A DNA stretch of 64,000 nucleotides from Nonomuraea guangzhouensis (GCF_019396345.1 NZ_JAHKRM010000038.1:62001-126000), one strand, 5' to 3'; shown: positions 52,939-62,065, counted from the stretch's first letter. The notes: generated by a model from the sequence alone, not told the origin. Made by a program: numbers and translations.

Positions 52939-53777
52939 CCGGACTGGAGCCGGTGACCGCTCCCGCGCCGGCGCCTACCCGGCCCCGGGTGTGGCGCGGG
53001 GTGGTGTTCCTGCTGGCCGCCGCGTACTTCCTGATCCCGCTCGGGGCCTCGCTCTGGTACACGATCTACACGCCCACGACCGGAGTGTCCTTCGCGGCCT
53101 ACGGCGAGCTCCTGACGGCCGAGGGGTTCGGGTCGTCGTTGCTGCTGTCCATGTCGCTGGCCATCGCGACGATCGTGCTGGTCCTGCTGCTCACGCTGCC
53201 GGCGATGCTGGCCGTACGGCTCGGCGCGCCGCGGCTGCGGCCCGTGATGGAGGTGCTCTGCACGCTGCCGCTGGTGGTGCCGCCGATCACGTTCGTGGCG
53301 GGGCTCACCACCTCGTTGCGCGTCGGGACGGACGTGCTGGCCCCGACGCCGTTCTGGGCGACGTTGATCGCGGTGCAGAACCCGGCGTTCCCCATCGTGC
53401 TCGTGTTCGCGTACGTGGTGCTGGTGCTGCCGTTCGTCTACCGCTCGCTCGACGCCGGGCTGCGCACCATGGACGTGCGCACGCTCGTCGAGGCGGCCCG
53501 GAACCTGGGCGCGTCGTGGCCGCACGTGCTGTTCAGGGTGATCATCCCCAATCTGCGCTCGGCGCTGGCCAGCGCGTCGTTCCTGACGCTCGCGCTGGTG
53601 CTGGGCGAGTTCACCGTGGCCAGGCTGCTGGGCTACCAGCCGTTCGCGGTGTGGATCGTGACGATCTCCGGGTCCAAGGGGCAGCTGTCGGTCGCGGTGT
53701 CGATCCTCAGCCTGCTGCTCATCTGGCTGCTGCTGCTCGCGGTGTCCACCGCGTTCTCGGGAAAGGTTCGGAAATGA
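52926..53777 (+). CDS. ABC importer permease 2
   Basis: A 283-residue permease with six helices. Its EAA loop reads VEAARNLGASWPHVLFRVIIPNLRSALAS, the canonical EAA-3-G-9-I-x-LP form. The last helix (LSLLLIWLLLLAV) is strongly hydrophobic. Its stop overlaps the ATPase start (ATGA). It forms the inner-membrane channel together with permease 1. Confidence 0.88.
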   Translation: MAALTGLEPVTAPAPAPTRPRVWRGVVFLLAAAYFLIPLGASLWYTIYTPTTGVSFAAYGELLTAEGFGSSLLLSMSLAIATIVLVLLLTLPAMLAVRLGAPRLRPVMEVLCTLPLVVPPITFVAGLTTSLRVGTDVLAPTPFWATLIAVQNPAFPIVLVFAYVVLVLPFVYRSLDAGLRTMDVRTLVEAARNLGASWPHVLFRVIIPNLRSALASASFLTLALVLGEFTVARLLGYQPFAVWIVTISGSKGQLSVAVSILSLLLIWLLLLAVSTAFSGKVRK

Positions 53778-54856
53778 CGGCTCAGGTGGAGTTCCGGGGG
53801 CTGAGGCGGGTGTTCGGCAAGACGACGGCGCTGGACGGCTTCGACCTGACGATCGCGCCGGGCGAGTTCGTCGCGCTGCTGGGACCCTCCGGCTGCGGCA
53901 AGACGACGGCGCTGCGGTGCGTGGCCGGGTTCGAGCGGCCGGACTCCGGCGCCGTGCTCATCGACGGCTCGGACATCACCGACATGCCCGCCAACAAGCG
54001 CGACGCGGGCATGGTCTTCCAGTCCTACTCCCTCTTCCCGAACCTGAACGCCCGCGACAACGTCGCCTTCGGCCTGCGCGTACGCAAGGTCCCCGTGGCC
54101 ACCAGACGCGCCAAGGCGGACGAACTCCTCGAACTCGTCGGCCTCCCCGCCCACGCCGACCGCTTCCCGCACCAGCTCTCCGGGGGCCAGCAGCAGCGCG
54201 TCGCCCTGGCCCGCGCGCTCGCGCTGGAGCCCCGGGTGCTGCTGCTCGACGAGCCGCTGTCGGCGCTCGACGCCAAGGTACGGGTGTCGCTGCGCGAGGA
54301 GATCCGCCGCCTCCAGCTCGACCTCGGCATCACCACCATCTTCGTCACCCACGACCAGGAGGAGGCGCTGTCGATCGCCGACCGGGTCGCCGTCCTGCGC
54401 AACGGCCGCCTGGAACAGTGCGGCCCGCCCGCCGAGGTCTATGACCGTCCGGCCACCCCGTTCGTGGCCGAGTTCGTCGGCACCATGAACCACCTGGCCG
54501 GGCACGTCTCCGGCGACCAGGTGACGGTGCTGGGCCAGCTCCTGCCCGTCGACGGCGCGACCCCCGGCACCCTGGAGGTGGACGTGCTGATCCGCCCCGA
54601 GGCCGTGCGGGTGACCCCGGCGCCGGAGGGCCAGGCGGAAGTGATCGCCGCCTCCTTCCGCGGCGCCTCCGTCCGGCTCCGGGTCGCCCTGTCGGGGGGT
54701 GAGGTGGTGGCCGACGTACCCGGTCACGAGGCGGCACTGCTGGCACCCGGCACCCGCGTAACGGTCCGCCTGGTGGAGCGGCCCGTACTGGTGGCCGAAA
54801 GAACGGTCACGGCCCCCTCCCCTGCCCTCTCCACGGAACCGGCCGATGCCGTCTGA
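53774..54856 (+). CDS. ABC importer ATPase with TOBE domain
   Basis: A 360-residue ATPase. Walker A is GPSGCGKTTALRC near 39, the signature LSGGQQQRVALARALALEP, Walker B VLLLDEPLSALD and the switch THDQEEALSIADR. A C-terminal TOBE-like regulatory part from about 250 (VDVLIRPEAVRVTP, GASVRLRVAL) fits spermidine/iron/phosphonate-type importers. The gene overlaps both neighbours (ATGA upstream, 11 bases downstream), so the whole operon is tightly coupled. Confidence 0.92.
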   Translation: MTAQVEFRGLRRVFGKTTALDGFDLTIAPGEFVALLGPSGCGKTTALRCVAGFERPDSGAVLIDGSDITDMPANKRDAGMVFQSYSLFPNLNARDNVAFGLRVRKVPVATRRAKADELLELVGLPAHADRFPHQLSGGQQQRVALARALALEPRVLLLDEPLSALDAKVRVSLREEIRRLQLDLGITTIFVTHDQEEALSIADRVAVLRNGRLEQCGPPAEVYDRPATPFVAEFVGTMNHLAGHVSGDQVTVLGQLLPVDGATPGTLEVDVLIRPEAVRVTPAPEGQAEVIAASFRGASVRLRVALSGGEVVADVPGHEAALLAPGTRVTVRLVERPVLVAERTVTAPSPALSTEPADAV

Positions 54857-55496
54857 GACGTCTTTGGGGGCGTCGTCACGGGAGGCGCTGCAGGCCGTTC
54901 TGTTCGACATGGACGGCACGCTGGTGGATACCGAGGGGTTCTGGTGGGAGGCCGCGACCTCGGTGGCGCGGAGTCTCGGCGTCGAGCTGAGCCCCGCCGA
55001 CACCCCGGACGTCCTCGGCCGCGCGGCCGAGGATGTGGCGGCCCACCTGCTGTCCACCGCCGAGCCCCCCGCCGCCACCCTCCCCGACACTGCCCGGCAG
55101 CTCATCGACGCCTTCGCCGCCCGCATCACCGAGCAGCCCGGCGGCGTACCGCTGATCCCCGGCGCCCTGGACCTCCTCGGCGAACTCCACCTGGAAGGCA
55201 TCCCGACCGCCCTGGTCAGCGCCTCACCGCGGAGCATCGTCCAGCTCGTACTCCCCCGCCTCGACCACCACTTCGCCCTGATCGTGACGGCCGATGACAC
55301 CCCCCGCGGCAAGCCGCACCCGGACCCGTACCTGAAGGCCGCGAACCGGCTCGGCGTGGACCCTCGGCGCTGCGTCGCCATCGAGGACAGCCCCACCGGA
55401 ATCGCCGCCGCCACCGCCGCCGGCTGCCGCGTCATGGCGATCGACACCGGGCGAGGGCTGCCCAGCTTGCACTCACTACGCGCTTTCAAGCCTTGA
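54846..55496 (+). CDS. HAD-family phosphatase
   Basis: A 216-residue haloacid-dehalogenase phosphatase of the beta-phosphoglucomutase/phosphonatase-like group. The nucleophile is in FDMDGTLVDTEGFWWE (Asp22 and Asp24), motif II is ALVSASPRS, motif III the Lys of DTPRGKPHPDPYLKAA, and motif IV CVAIEDSPTGIAAATAAG. The cap domain lies between about 35 and 100. As last gene of the importer operon it may act on the phosphorylated form of the imported solute. Its end overlaps the antitoxin remnant by 11 bases. Confidence 0.88.
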   Translation: MPSETSLGASSREALQAVLFDMDGTLVDTEGFWWEAATSVARSLGVELSPADTPDVLGRAAEDVAAHLLSTAEPPAATLPDTARQLIDAFAARITEQPGGVPLIPGALDLLGELHLEGIPTALVSASPRSIVQLVLPRLDHHFALIVTADDTPRGKPHPDPYLKAANRLGVDPRRCVAIEDSPTGIAAATAAGCRVMAIDTGRGLPSLHSLRAFKP

Positions 55497-55701
55497 CGCG
55501 TTGAGCGGGGAGAGAGGAGGTCACGCTCATGCGTTCGGCCACGTCGGTCTGGGTCAGACCCTGTGCCTTGCGACGCTCGGCCAGCCGGTAGCCGTCGATG
55601 TAGGCCTGATTGTGCTGTCGCGCTTCAGCCACGGCTTCCTCGCCGCCGGAGTCGGCGACGATGTCGGCGCGGATGTCACTCCACTTGGGAAAGTTCGTCA
55701 T
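55486..55701 (-). pseudogene. Truncated XRE antitoxin of a HigBA-type pair
   Basis: The 71-residue frame begins like actinobacterial HigA/XRE antitoxins (MTNFPKWSDIRADIVADSG, then YRLAERRKAQGLTQTDVAERM) but the HTH is cut: where the recognition helix should read GVTQxxVSxxERG it reads SVTSSLPAQRVKA and stops. It would not bind DNA in the usual way. The ATG overlaps the stop of the toxin remnant (ATGA). The 3' end overlaps the HAD gene. Confidence 0.65.
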
Positions 55702-55975
55702 TGGTCCTTCTCCTCCGCCTCTCGTTCTGCCAGGTACTCCGCGTACAGCTCTTCCGCGCAGGAGATGGCCCGGTAATACCAGCCTGACCAGTCGCCGGAC
55801 TTGTCGCCACCAATCAGCAGGATGGCCGAGCGCCGGCGATAGGGCCGATCACAGACCACAAGACGCTCGACCAAGCTCTGATCGCGGCACGCCCTCGAGG
55901 GATGCGCCGCCGTCTGCCGCTCCGAGTCGATCAAGCACAAGCGCCGAGGTCATCCGCCAGTCAGGCAGATGTCGG
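55698..55975 (-). pseudogene. Frameshifted RelE/HigB-type toxin remnant
   Basis: The C-terminal 45 residues (RRSAILLIGGDKSGDWSGWY, then YRAISCAEELYAEYLAE) are a good match to phage-derived Gp49-like/HigB toxins. Further upstream the conserved text continues one frame over (ALVLDRLGAADGGASLEGVP) and stops soon. So the toxin is frameshifted near 55850 and has lost its N-terminus to the kinase gene at 55990. Only an 80-residue open frame (55698-55940) remains. With the cut antitoxin behind it, the pair looks dead. Confidence 0.6.
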
Positions 55976-55989
55976 TAAGCTAGCCCGCC

Positions 55990-57663
55990 GTGAGTGGTGA
56001 ATCCTCCCAGATCGGGCGCTACAGGTTGCTGAGCGTGCTGGGCCGAGGCGGGATGGGTACTGTCCACCTTGCCGAGGATGCCGCTGGGCAGCGGGTCGCC
56101 ATCAAGGTGATCAATCCGGAGTTCAGCCAGCACGAGCAGTTTCGCATGCGGTTCCGCCGGGAGGCCGATGCCGCTCAGCGGGTGCGCCGGTTCTGTACGG
56201 CGGCGGTGCTCGAAGCGGCGCTCGAGGGCGATCAGCTCTACGTTGTCACCGAGTACGTGCCGGGGCCCAATCTGGAGGAGGCCGTCCGGCAGTCGGGGCC
56301 GCTCAAGGGGTCGAGTCTCGATGCGCTGGCGGTCAGTGTGGCCACCGCGCTCACCGCGATCCACGGGGCGGGGGTCGTGCACCGGGATCTCAAGCCGTCG
56401 AACGTGCTGCTGTCCCCCGTCGGGCCGCGGGTGATCGACTTCGGGATCGCGCGGGCGCTCGACACGCTGGGCGGGGTCACCGGGACCGGCGAGCTCATCG
56501 GGACGCCCCGGTACATGGCGCCCGAGGTGCTGCGTGGCGATCCGGTATCGCCCGCGTGTGACGTGTTCTCGTGGGGCTCGCTGATCGTGTACGCGGCCAG
56601 CGGGAAGGCGGCGTTCGGTGGCGACACGCTGCCCGCGACCGTCTACCAGGTGCTCAACACCGAGCCGGTGCTCGACGCGGTCGAGCCGGGGCTGCGGGAG
56701 CTGGTCAGGGCGGCGCTGCGTAAGGATCCGGCCGCGCGGCCGACCGCCCAGCAACTGCTCGATCATCTCGTGGGCGGCCGCTCCTCGGTCGCGCCGGAGC
56801 AGGCCGCCCAGGCGATGCACCCGACGCAGACCGCTCCGGTGGTACACCCCGAGCAGGCCGCTCAGACCGCGCAGGTGGCCTGGCAGCGCGCGACCGCGGC
56901 GTTCCCTGAGCAGCGACCGGTCAAAAGGGGCCGGATCATCGCGGGCATCGCCGTGGCGGTGGCGGTGCTGGTCACCGGGAGCATCACGGCCTGGGCGACG
57001 CTCCGGGACAGCGGGCCGCCCGAGCTCCCGGTTCTGTACCAGGAGGACTTCACGCAGACCAGCGGCGGCTGGACCGGCACCTACGATCCGACGGAAGCGG
57101 TCAGCTACGGTTACCGGACCGACGGCACGTACGGGCTCGACGTGGAAGCGGACTACGTGGAGCGCCTGGAGAAGGCCCCGGCGCCGTTCCTCGTCGCCAA
57201 GCCGACGACCACGCCCAGCCCGTCGTCGACGCCCACGCCGATGCTGCCCCAGACGGTGGTGGTCGGCGTGACCGCCCAGGTGAAGCGGGCCGTGGGCACC
57301 GGCGAGTACGGCGTCTACTGCCACAACACCGACAACGGCACCTATTACGAGTTCGCCCTCGACACCTCCGGCATGGCACGCATCCGGCGCATCTCCGACG
57401 GCTCGGGCGGGACGCTGGCCCAGCCGGTCCAGGTGGACGGGCTGGGGGACAAGGCCGTCAGGATCGAGGCCTCCTGCGAGCAGGACGGCGCCACCGTACG
57501 GCTGACCATGTGGGTGAACGGCGAGCGGGTCCACCAGGTCGACGACCCGAACGGCCTCGGCAACGGCTACGTCGGCCTGTTCGCGCGCACGTCCAAGGCC
57601 GAGCGGTCGGTGCTCAAGACCACCTTCGACGACTTCGAGCTACGCGGGAGAAAGGAACCCTGA
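55990..57663 (+). CDS. Transmembrane Ser/Thr protein kinase
   Basis: A 557-residue eukaryotic-like kinase. The catalytic domain (1-265) has GRGGMG at 19-23, Lys39 in VAIKVI, HRDLKPSN near 131 with the catalytic Asp, DFG at about 150 and the APE motif (YMAPEVL). A proline/alanine linker follows. One membrane helix lies at about 315-337 (IAGIAVAVAVLVTGSITAW). The outer part (338-557) looks like a concanavalin-type beta-sandwich (YQEDFTQTSGGW, GEYGVYCHNTDNGTYYEFAL, GNGYVGLFART), not PASTA repeats. GTG 55990. A streptogramin lyase gene starts six bases after its stop. Confidence 0.88.
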   Translation: MSGESSQIGRYRLLSVLGRGGMGTVHLAEDAAGQRVAIKVINPEFSQHEQFRMRFRREADAAQRVRRFCTAAVLEAALEGDQLYVVTEYVPGPNLEEAVRQSGPLKGSSLDALAVSVATALTAIHGAGVVHRDLKPSNVLLSPVGPRVIDFGIARALDTLGGVTGTGELIGTPRYMAPEVLRGDPVSPACDVFSWGSLIVYAASGKAAFGGDTLPATVYQVLNTEPVLDAVEPGLRELVRAALRKDPAARPTAQQLLDHLVGGRSSVAPEQAAQAMHPTQTAPVVHPEQAAQTAQVAWQRATAAFPEQRPVKRGRIIAGIAVAVAVLVTGSITAWATLRDSGPPELPVLYQEDFTQTSGGWTGTYDPTEAVSYGYRTDGTYGLDVEADYVERLEKAPAPFLVAKPTTTPSPSSTPTPMLPQTVVVGVTAQVKRAVGTGEYGVYCHNTDNGTYYEFALDTSGMARIRRISDGSGGTLAQPVQVDGLGDKAVRIEASCEQDGATVRLTMWVNGERVHQVDDPNGLGNGYVGLFARTSKAERSVLKTTFDDFELRGRKEP

Positions 57664-57669
57664 CCACAC

Positions 57670-58572
57670 ATGCTGATCGAGATCTCTGACGGAGCTCCGT
57701 ACGGCATCGCCACCGGCCCCGACGGCGCGCTCTGGTTCACGCTCGTGCACCAGGGCCGGGTCGGCAGGCTGGTGCCCGGTGCGGAGCCCGTGATCCACCA
57801 GCTCGACCCGGCGGACGGCGGGCCGACGGTGATCGCGCCCGGGGCTGACGGGGCCATGTGGTTCACCGAGTTCCAGGGCGGCCGGGTGGGGCGGATCACC
57901 GAGGCGGGTCAGGTGACCGCGTTCGAGGCGGAGGCTCCGTACGGGATCACCGCCGGGCCGGACGGGGCCATGTGGTTCACCCGGATGCGGGCCGACAAGA
58001 TCGGGCGGATCGCGGCGGACGGGGCGCGGACGGAGTTCGAGATCCCGGTGATGGGCGGGATGCCCGCGGGCATTACGGCGGGGCCCGACGACGCCCTCTG
58101 GTTCGCGCTCAACCAGGGCAACGCCATCGGCCGCATCGCGCTGTCGGGCGCCGTGACGATCCATGAGCTGCCGACGGAGGGGGCCGCGCCGGTGGGCATC
58201 ACCTCGGGCCCGGATGGGGCGCTGTGGTTCGTGGAGATCGGCGCGGGTCAGATCGGCCGCGTGGATCGTTCCGGAAAAATCACCGAATATCCGCTACCGG
58301 ACCGGGCCTCCCGGCCGCACGCCATCGTCACCGGGGCCGACGGCGCCCTCTGGTTCACCGAGTGGGGCGCCAACCGCGTGGGCCGCATCACGACCGAGGG
58401 CGTCATCGAGGAGTACGAGCTGCCGCCGTGCGACGTCCCGGCCGAGCCACACGGCCTCACAGTGGGCCCCGACGGCGCGATCTGGGTCGCCCTGGAGGCG
58501 GGCGCGCTCGCCAGGATCGACCGACGATTGGCGGAAGGTGGAATCGACGGGTCGCGAAGGGGAGTTGACTAG
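57670..58572 (+). CDS. vgb: Virginiamycin B lyase (streptogramin B lyase)
   Basis: A 300-residue seven-bladed beta-propeller that opens the ring of streptogramin B antibiotics by elimination, giving resistance. Each blade carries the GPDGALWFT / GRI pattern, seen about seven times. The catalytic set matches S. aureus Vgb: His in RPHAIVTGADGALWFTEWGA, Glu in WFTEWGANRVGRIT, His in AEPHGL and Glu in WVALEAG. The gene starts six bases after the kinase stop and the two are likely co-transcribed. Many vgb-like genes in soil actinomycetes remain untested, so in-vivo substrate is not sure. Confidence 0.85.
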   Translation: MLIEISDGAPYGIATGPDGALWFTLVHQGRVGRLVPGAEPVIHQLDPADGGPTVIAPGADGAMWFTEFQGGRVGRITEAGQVTAFEAEAPYGITAGPDGAMWFTRMRADKIGRIAADGARTEFEIPVMGGMPAGITAGPDDALWFALNQGNAIGRIALSGAVTIHELPTEGAAPVGITSGPDGALWFVEIGAGQIGRVDRSGKITEYPLPDRASRPHAIVTGADGALWFTEWGANRVGRITTEGVIEEYELPPCDVPAEPHGLTVGPDGAIWVALEAGALARIDRRLAEGGIDGSRRGVD

Positions 58573-58576
58573 GGGT

Positions 58577-59524
58577 ATGCGTGCCATAGTCATCACCGCC
58601 CAGGGCGGCCCAGAGGTCCTCGAGTACGTAGAGCGTCCCGACCCGGAGCCGGGTGACCTGGACGTCGTGATCGACGTCGCCGCCAGCGGCGTCAACTTCA
58701 TCGACATCTACCACCGCTCCGGGGCATATCCGCTCACCCTGCCCAGCCCGCTCGGCTCGGAAGGGGCCGGCGTGGTCTCCGCCGTGGGCTCCGAGGTCAC
58801 GGACGTGTCCGTCGGCGACACCGTGGCGTGGGCCAACGTGCTCGGCAGCTACGCCGAGAAGGCGGTGGTCCCGGCCGCCCGGGTGGTTCCGGTGCCCGCC
58901 TCCGTCTCCCCCGAGCTGGCCGCCGCGGCGATGCTGCAGGGCATGACCGCCCACTACCTCACGCACTCCACGTACGAGGTGAAGCCGGGCGACAGCGTCC
59001 TCGTGCACGCGGGCGCCGGCGGCATGGGCCAGCTGCTGATCCAGCTCGCCAAGCTCAAGGGCGCGACCGTGCACACCACCGTCTCCAGCGAGGAGAAGGA
59101 GAAGGTGGCCCGCGCGGCCGGAGCCGACGAGGTGCTGCACTACGACGACTTCGCCGACGTGCTGCGCGGGCAGATCGACGTGGTCTACGACGGCGTGGGG
59201 GCGACCACGTTCGACGGCGGGCTGGAGGCGCTGCGTCTTCGCGGGGTCATGGCGCTCTACGGGGCGGCCAGCGGCCCCGTGCCGCCGTTCGATCCACAGC
59301 GGCTCAACAAGGAGGGCTCGCTCTTCTTGACCAGGCCAACGCTGGTCCACTACATCGCCGAGCGGGAGGAGCTGCTGTGGCGGGCCTCCGACGTGTTCGG
59401 GTGGATCGCCGCCGGGCAGCTGAAGATCGACATCTCGCACCGGTACCCGATGGCCGAGGCGGCCCGTGCGCACGAGGACCTCGCCGCTCGCCGTACGACG
59501 GGCAAGCTGCTCCTGGTCCCCTGA
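58577..59524 (+). CDS. NADPH:quinone oxidoreductase (QOR)
   Basis: A 315-residue zinc-free medium-chain reductase. The start MRAIVITAQGGPEVLEYVE is typical. The NADPH site reads LVHAGAGGMGQLLIQLAKL near 138, and the rest (SEEKEKVARAAGADEV, LRLRGVMALYGAASGPVPPF) matches QOR. It reduces quinones or enones with NADPH. It follows the vgb gene at once and may be in the same transcript, but no functional link is visible. ATG 58577 has AGGGG just before it. Confidence 0.9.
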   Translation: MRAIVITAQGGPEVLEYVERPDPEPGDLDVVIDVAASGVNFIDIYHRSGAYPLTLPSPLGSEGAGVVSAVGSEVTDVSVGDTVAWANVLGSYAEKAVVPAARVVPVPASVSPELAAAAMLQGMTAHYLTHSTYEVKPGDSVLVHAGAGGMGQLLIQLAKLKGATVHTTVSSEEKEKVARAAGADEVLHYDDFADVLRGQIDVVYDGVGATTFDGGLEALRLRGVMALYGAASGPVPPFDPQRLNKEGSLFLTRPTLVHYIAEREELLWRASDVFGWIAAGQLKIDISHRYPMAEAARAHEDLAARRTTGKLLLVP

Positions 59525-59581
59525 GCACCCTTCGGGAGGCGGTGCGGGTACGGCCGCCTCCCATGAACTACGCTCCCAAAC

Positions 59582-60193
59582 GTGGACATAGCCCCCTCTT
59601 TGTGGTCATTCGCCGCAGTGGTCGCCCTCCTGACCATCACCCCCGGCCTCGACACGGCACTCATCCTGCGTACGTCCCTGCTGTCCGGCAGGCGGCCCGC
59701 CTGGGGCGTCGTTCTGGGCATCCAGCTGGGCACGCTCGCCTGGGGCCTGCTGACCGCGGTGGGCCTGTCCACGCTCCTGGCCGCCTCCCAGCTCGCCTAC
59801 GACATCCTGCGCTGGACCGGCGCCGCGTACCTGGTCTGGATGGGCATCCGCATGCTCATGACCAGGACGAAGCCGCAGGAGGGCCCGGCGGAGACCGGCT
59901 TCGGCACCGGCTTCCGGCGCGGCCTGATCACCAACCTGCTGAACCCCAAGGTCGGCGCCTTCTACGTGGCGATGCTGCCGCAGTTCATCCCGGCGGACGC
60001 CCCGCACGCGGCCATGGGCCTGCTCCTGGCGGGGGTCCACGTGGGCGAGGGCCTGCTGTGGAGTGCCATGCTGGTCGGCTGCGCGGCCCTCATGAGCGGC
60101 GCCCTGCGTACCCCGGCCGTCAGGCGGCTGCTGGACCGCGTGACGGGCATCGTGATCGTCGCTTTCGGCATCCGTCTGGCCTTGGACAACTAG
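59582..60193 (+). CDS. LysE/RhtB-family exporter
   Basis: A 203-residue amino-acid or metabolite exporter with six helices. The opening LITITPGLDTALILRTSL has the TPG motif of the family (TPGPN in many members; here TPGLD). The GLITNLLNPKVGAFYVAMLPQF stretch is the strongest signature. It starts at GTG 59582. Transport substrate is unknown. Confidence 0.85.
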   Translation: MDIAPSLWSFAAVVALLTITPGLDTALILRTSLLSGRRPAWGVVLGIQLGTLAWGLLTAVGLSTLLAASQLAYDILRWTGAAYLVWMGIRMLMTRTKPQEGPAETGFGTGFRRGLITNLLNPKVGAFYVAMLPQFIPADAPHAAMGLLLAGVHVGEGLLWSAMLVGCAALMSGALRTPAVRRLLDRVTGIVIVAFGIRLALDN

Positions 60194-60213
60194 ACGCCCG
60201 GTAACGTGCTGCT

Positions 60214-61026
60214 GTGCAGACGGCGTTCGTGCTCGGTGGTGGCGGGGTCCTTGGCGCGCACGAGGTGGGCATGCTCCAGGCGCTCGACGAGGAGGGCATC
60301 GTGCCCGACCTCGTGGTCGGCACGTCCGTCGGCGCGCTGAACGGGGTGCTGCTGGCCGCCGACCCCGTCCGCGCCGTGGAGCGGCTGTCGTCGTTGTGGC
60401 GTTCCGATGTGGTCCGTACGGCGTTCGCCGGTTCCTGGGTCACCCGGCTGTCCACCTTGGCGAGGACCGGCACTCATCTGCACCCGATCGGGCCGCTTCG
60501 AGCGTTGTTGAGCGAGATGGTGCCGGTTTCGCGGGTCGAGGAGCTGGCCGTGCCGTTCCAGTGCGTGGCCGCCTCGGTGGAGCGGGCCACCGCCCACTGG
60601 TTCGACCAGGGGCCGCTGGTCGACGCCGTACTGGCCTCGTGCGCGGTGCCCGGGCTGCTGCCGCCCGTGTCCATCGGCGGCGAGCACTTCTTCGACGGCG
60701 GCCTGGTGCACAGCATCCCCGTCGGCCGGGCCGTGCAACTGGGGGCCAAGCGCGTCTACGTCCTGCACGTCGGGCGGATCGAGCGCCCGCTCAGCGTGCC
60801 GCGGCGGCCCTGGGAGGTGGGCATGGTGGCGTTCGAGATCGCGCGCCGGCACCGGTTCGCCGAGGAGATGGCCACGCTGCCGCCCGACGTCGAGGTGCAC
60901 GTGCTGCCGGCCGGGGCCACGCAGCCGATGTCGAACCTCCGCTACCGCGACCTGTCACAGATCTCCCACTACATCGAACGCGCCTACCACGCGTCTTCCC
61001 GATATCTCCAGACAGGAGGACGATGA
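60214..61026 (+). CDS. Patatin-like phospholipase
   Basis: A 270-residue cytoplasmic serine hydrolase of the patatin family that would release fatty acids from phospholipids. The oxyanion loop GGGGVLGAHEVG (8-19), the nucleophile Ser38 in VGTSVGAL and the Asp of FFDGGLVHSIP complete the Ser-Asp dyad. A putative lysophospholipid acyltransferase gene follows in the same direction after 22 bases. That pairing, hydrolysis and re-acylation, suggests a lipid remodelling unit (inference). Confidence 0.88.
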   Translation: MQTAFVLGGGGVLGAHEVGMLQALDEEGIVPDLVVGTSVGALNGVLLAADPVRAVERLSSLWRSDVVRTAFAGSWVTRLSTLARTGTHLHPIGPLRALLSEMVPVSRVEELAVPFQCVAASVERATAHWFDQGPLVDAVLASCAVPGLLPPVSIGGEHFFDGGLVHSIPVGRAVQLGAKRVYVLHVGRIERPLSVPRRPWEVGMVAFEIARRHRFAEEMATLPPDVEVHVLPAGATQPMSNLRYRDLSQISHYIERAYHASSRYLQTGGR

Positions 61027-61048
61027 AGATCTGACCACCTGGAGGCCG

Positions 61049-62065
61049 ATGTTGCTGCCACCACGCATCCTGCGGCGCCTCATCCTCGCTCCACTCGTCA
61101 TCGTGGTGACCGTGTTCGTGCTCGTCACGCTGCCGGTGTGGGTCGTGGTGACGTTCGCCGCGTCGCTGCGCCTCCCGCCTCCGCAACGCCGTGGGCTGCG
61201 GTTCGCCTGGTTCGGGGTGGCGTGGCTGACGCTGGAGTCGGCGGTGCTCGTCGCCTGCCTCGTGCTCTGGGTGGCCGGCGCGTTCGGCCGGGACCGGCAA
61301 CAGGAGCGGCACTACGCGCTGATCACATGGTTCCTGACCAAGGTGTACGGCGCCGCCGTACAGATCTTCCGCCTCACCGTCGACATCCACGAACCGCCGC
61401 TCACCGAAGAGGAACAGGCCGCCCGCCTCACCCGCCCGGTGATCGTCCTGGCCCGCCACGCGGGTCCCGGCGACTCCTTCCTGCTGATCTATCACCTTCT
61501 CTCCCTGTACGACCGGCGGCCCCGGATCGTGATGAAGGCGGCGCTGCAGTTCGACCCGTCGCTGGACGTGGTGGTCAACCGGCTGCCGAACGCCTTCGTG
61601 CCCCGCCGTACCGCCGAGAGCGGCATCATCGACGAGATCAGGCGGCTGTCCTCGACCATGGACGAGGACGACGCGCTGGTGATCTTCCCGGAGGGCGGCA
61701 ACTTCACCCCGCGCCGCCGCCGGCTGGCGATCAGGCGGCTGGAGGAGAAGGGGCTGGACGAGGAGGCGTCACGGGCCCGCGGCATGGATCACCTGCTGCC
61801 GCCCCGCCCCGGCGGCGCCATCGCGGCCATCGAGTCCTGCCCGTCGGCCGACGTCGTCTTCGTCGCGCACACCGGCCTGGACGACCTCATCACGGTGGGC
61901 GACGTGTGGCGCAAACTCCCGCTCAGCGCGCACATCACCGCGAAGTGGTGGCGAGTGCCCGCCTCACGTATCCCTGAGGACCGCGAAGCGCGGATCCGCT
62001 GGCTGTACGACCAGTGGGAGCTCATCGACGACTGGATCAGCGCTCAGCGGCTCACCCTGCACTAG
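61049..62065 (+). CDS. PlsC-like 1-acyl-glycerophosphate acyltransferase
   Basis: A 338-residue membrane acyltransferase. Two or three hydrophobic helices at the N-terminus (LILAPLVIVVTVFVLVTLPVW) are followed by the catalytic HX4D motif as RHAGPGDS, and the substrate motif VIFPEGGNFTPRRR. The later part has GGAIAAIESCPSADVVFVAHTG. Length and motifs fit LPLAT-type enzymes. The gene's last 14 bases overlap the convergent cobQ gene. Confidence 0.85.
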   Translation: MLLPPRILRRLILAPLVIVVTVFVLVTLPVWVVVTFAASLRLPPPQRRGLRFAWFGVAWLTLESAVLVACLVLWVAGAFGRDRQQERHYALITWFLTKVYGAAVQIFRLTVDIHEPPLTEEEQAARLTRPVIVLARHAGPGDSFLLIYHLLSLYDRRPRIVMKAALQFDPSLDVVVNRLPNAFVPRRTAESGIIDEIRRLSSTMDEDDALVIFPEGGNFTPRRRRLAIRRLEEKGLDEEASRARGMDHLLPPRPGGAIAAIESCPSADVVFVAHTGLDDLITVGDVWRKLPLSAHITAKWWRVPASRIPEDREARIRWLYDQWELIDDWISAQRLTLH

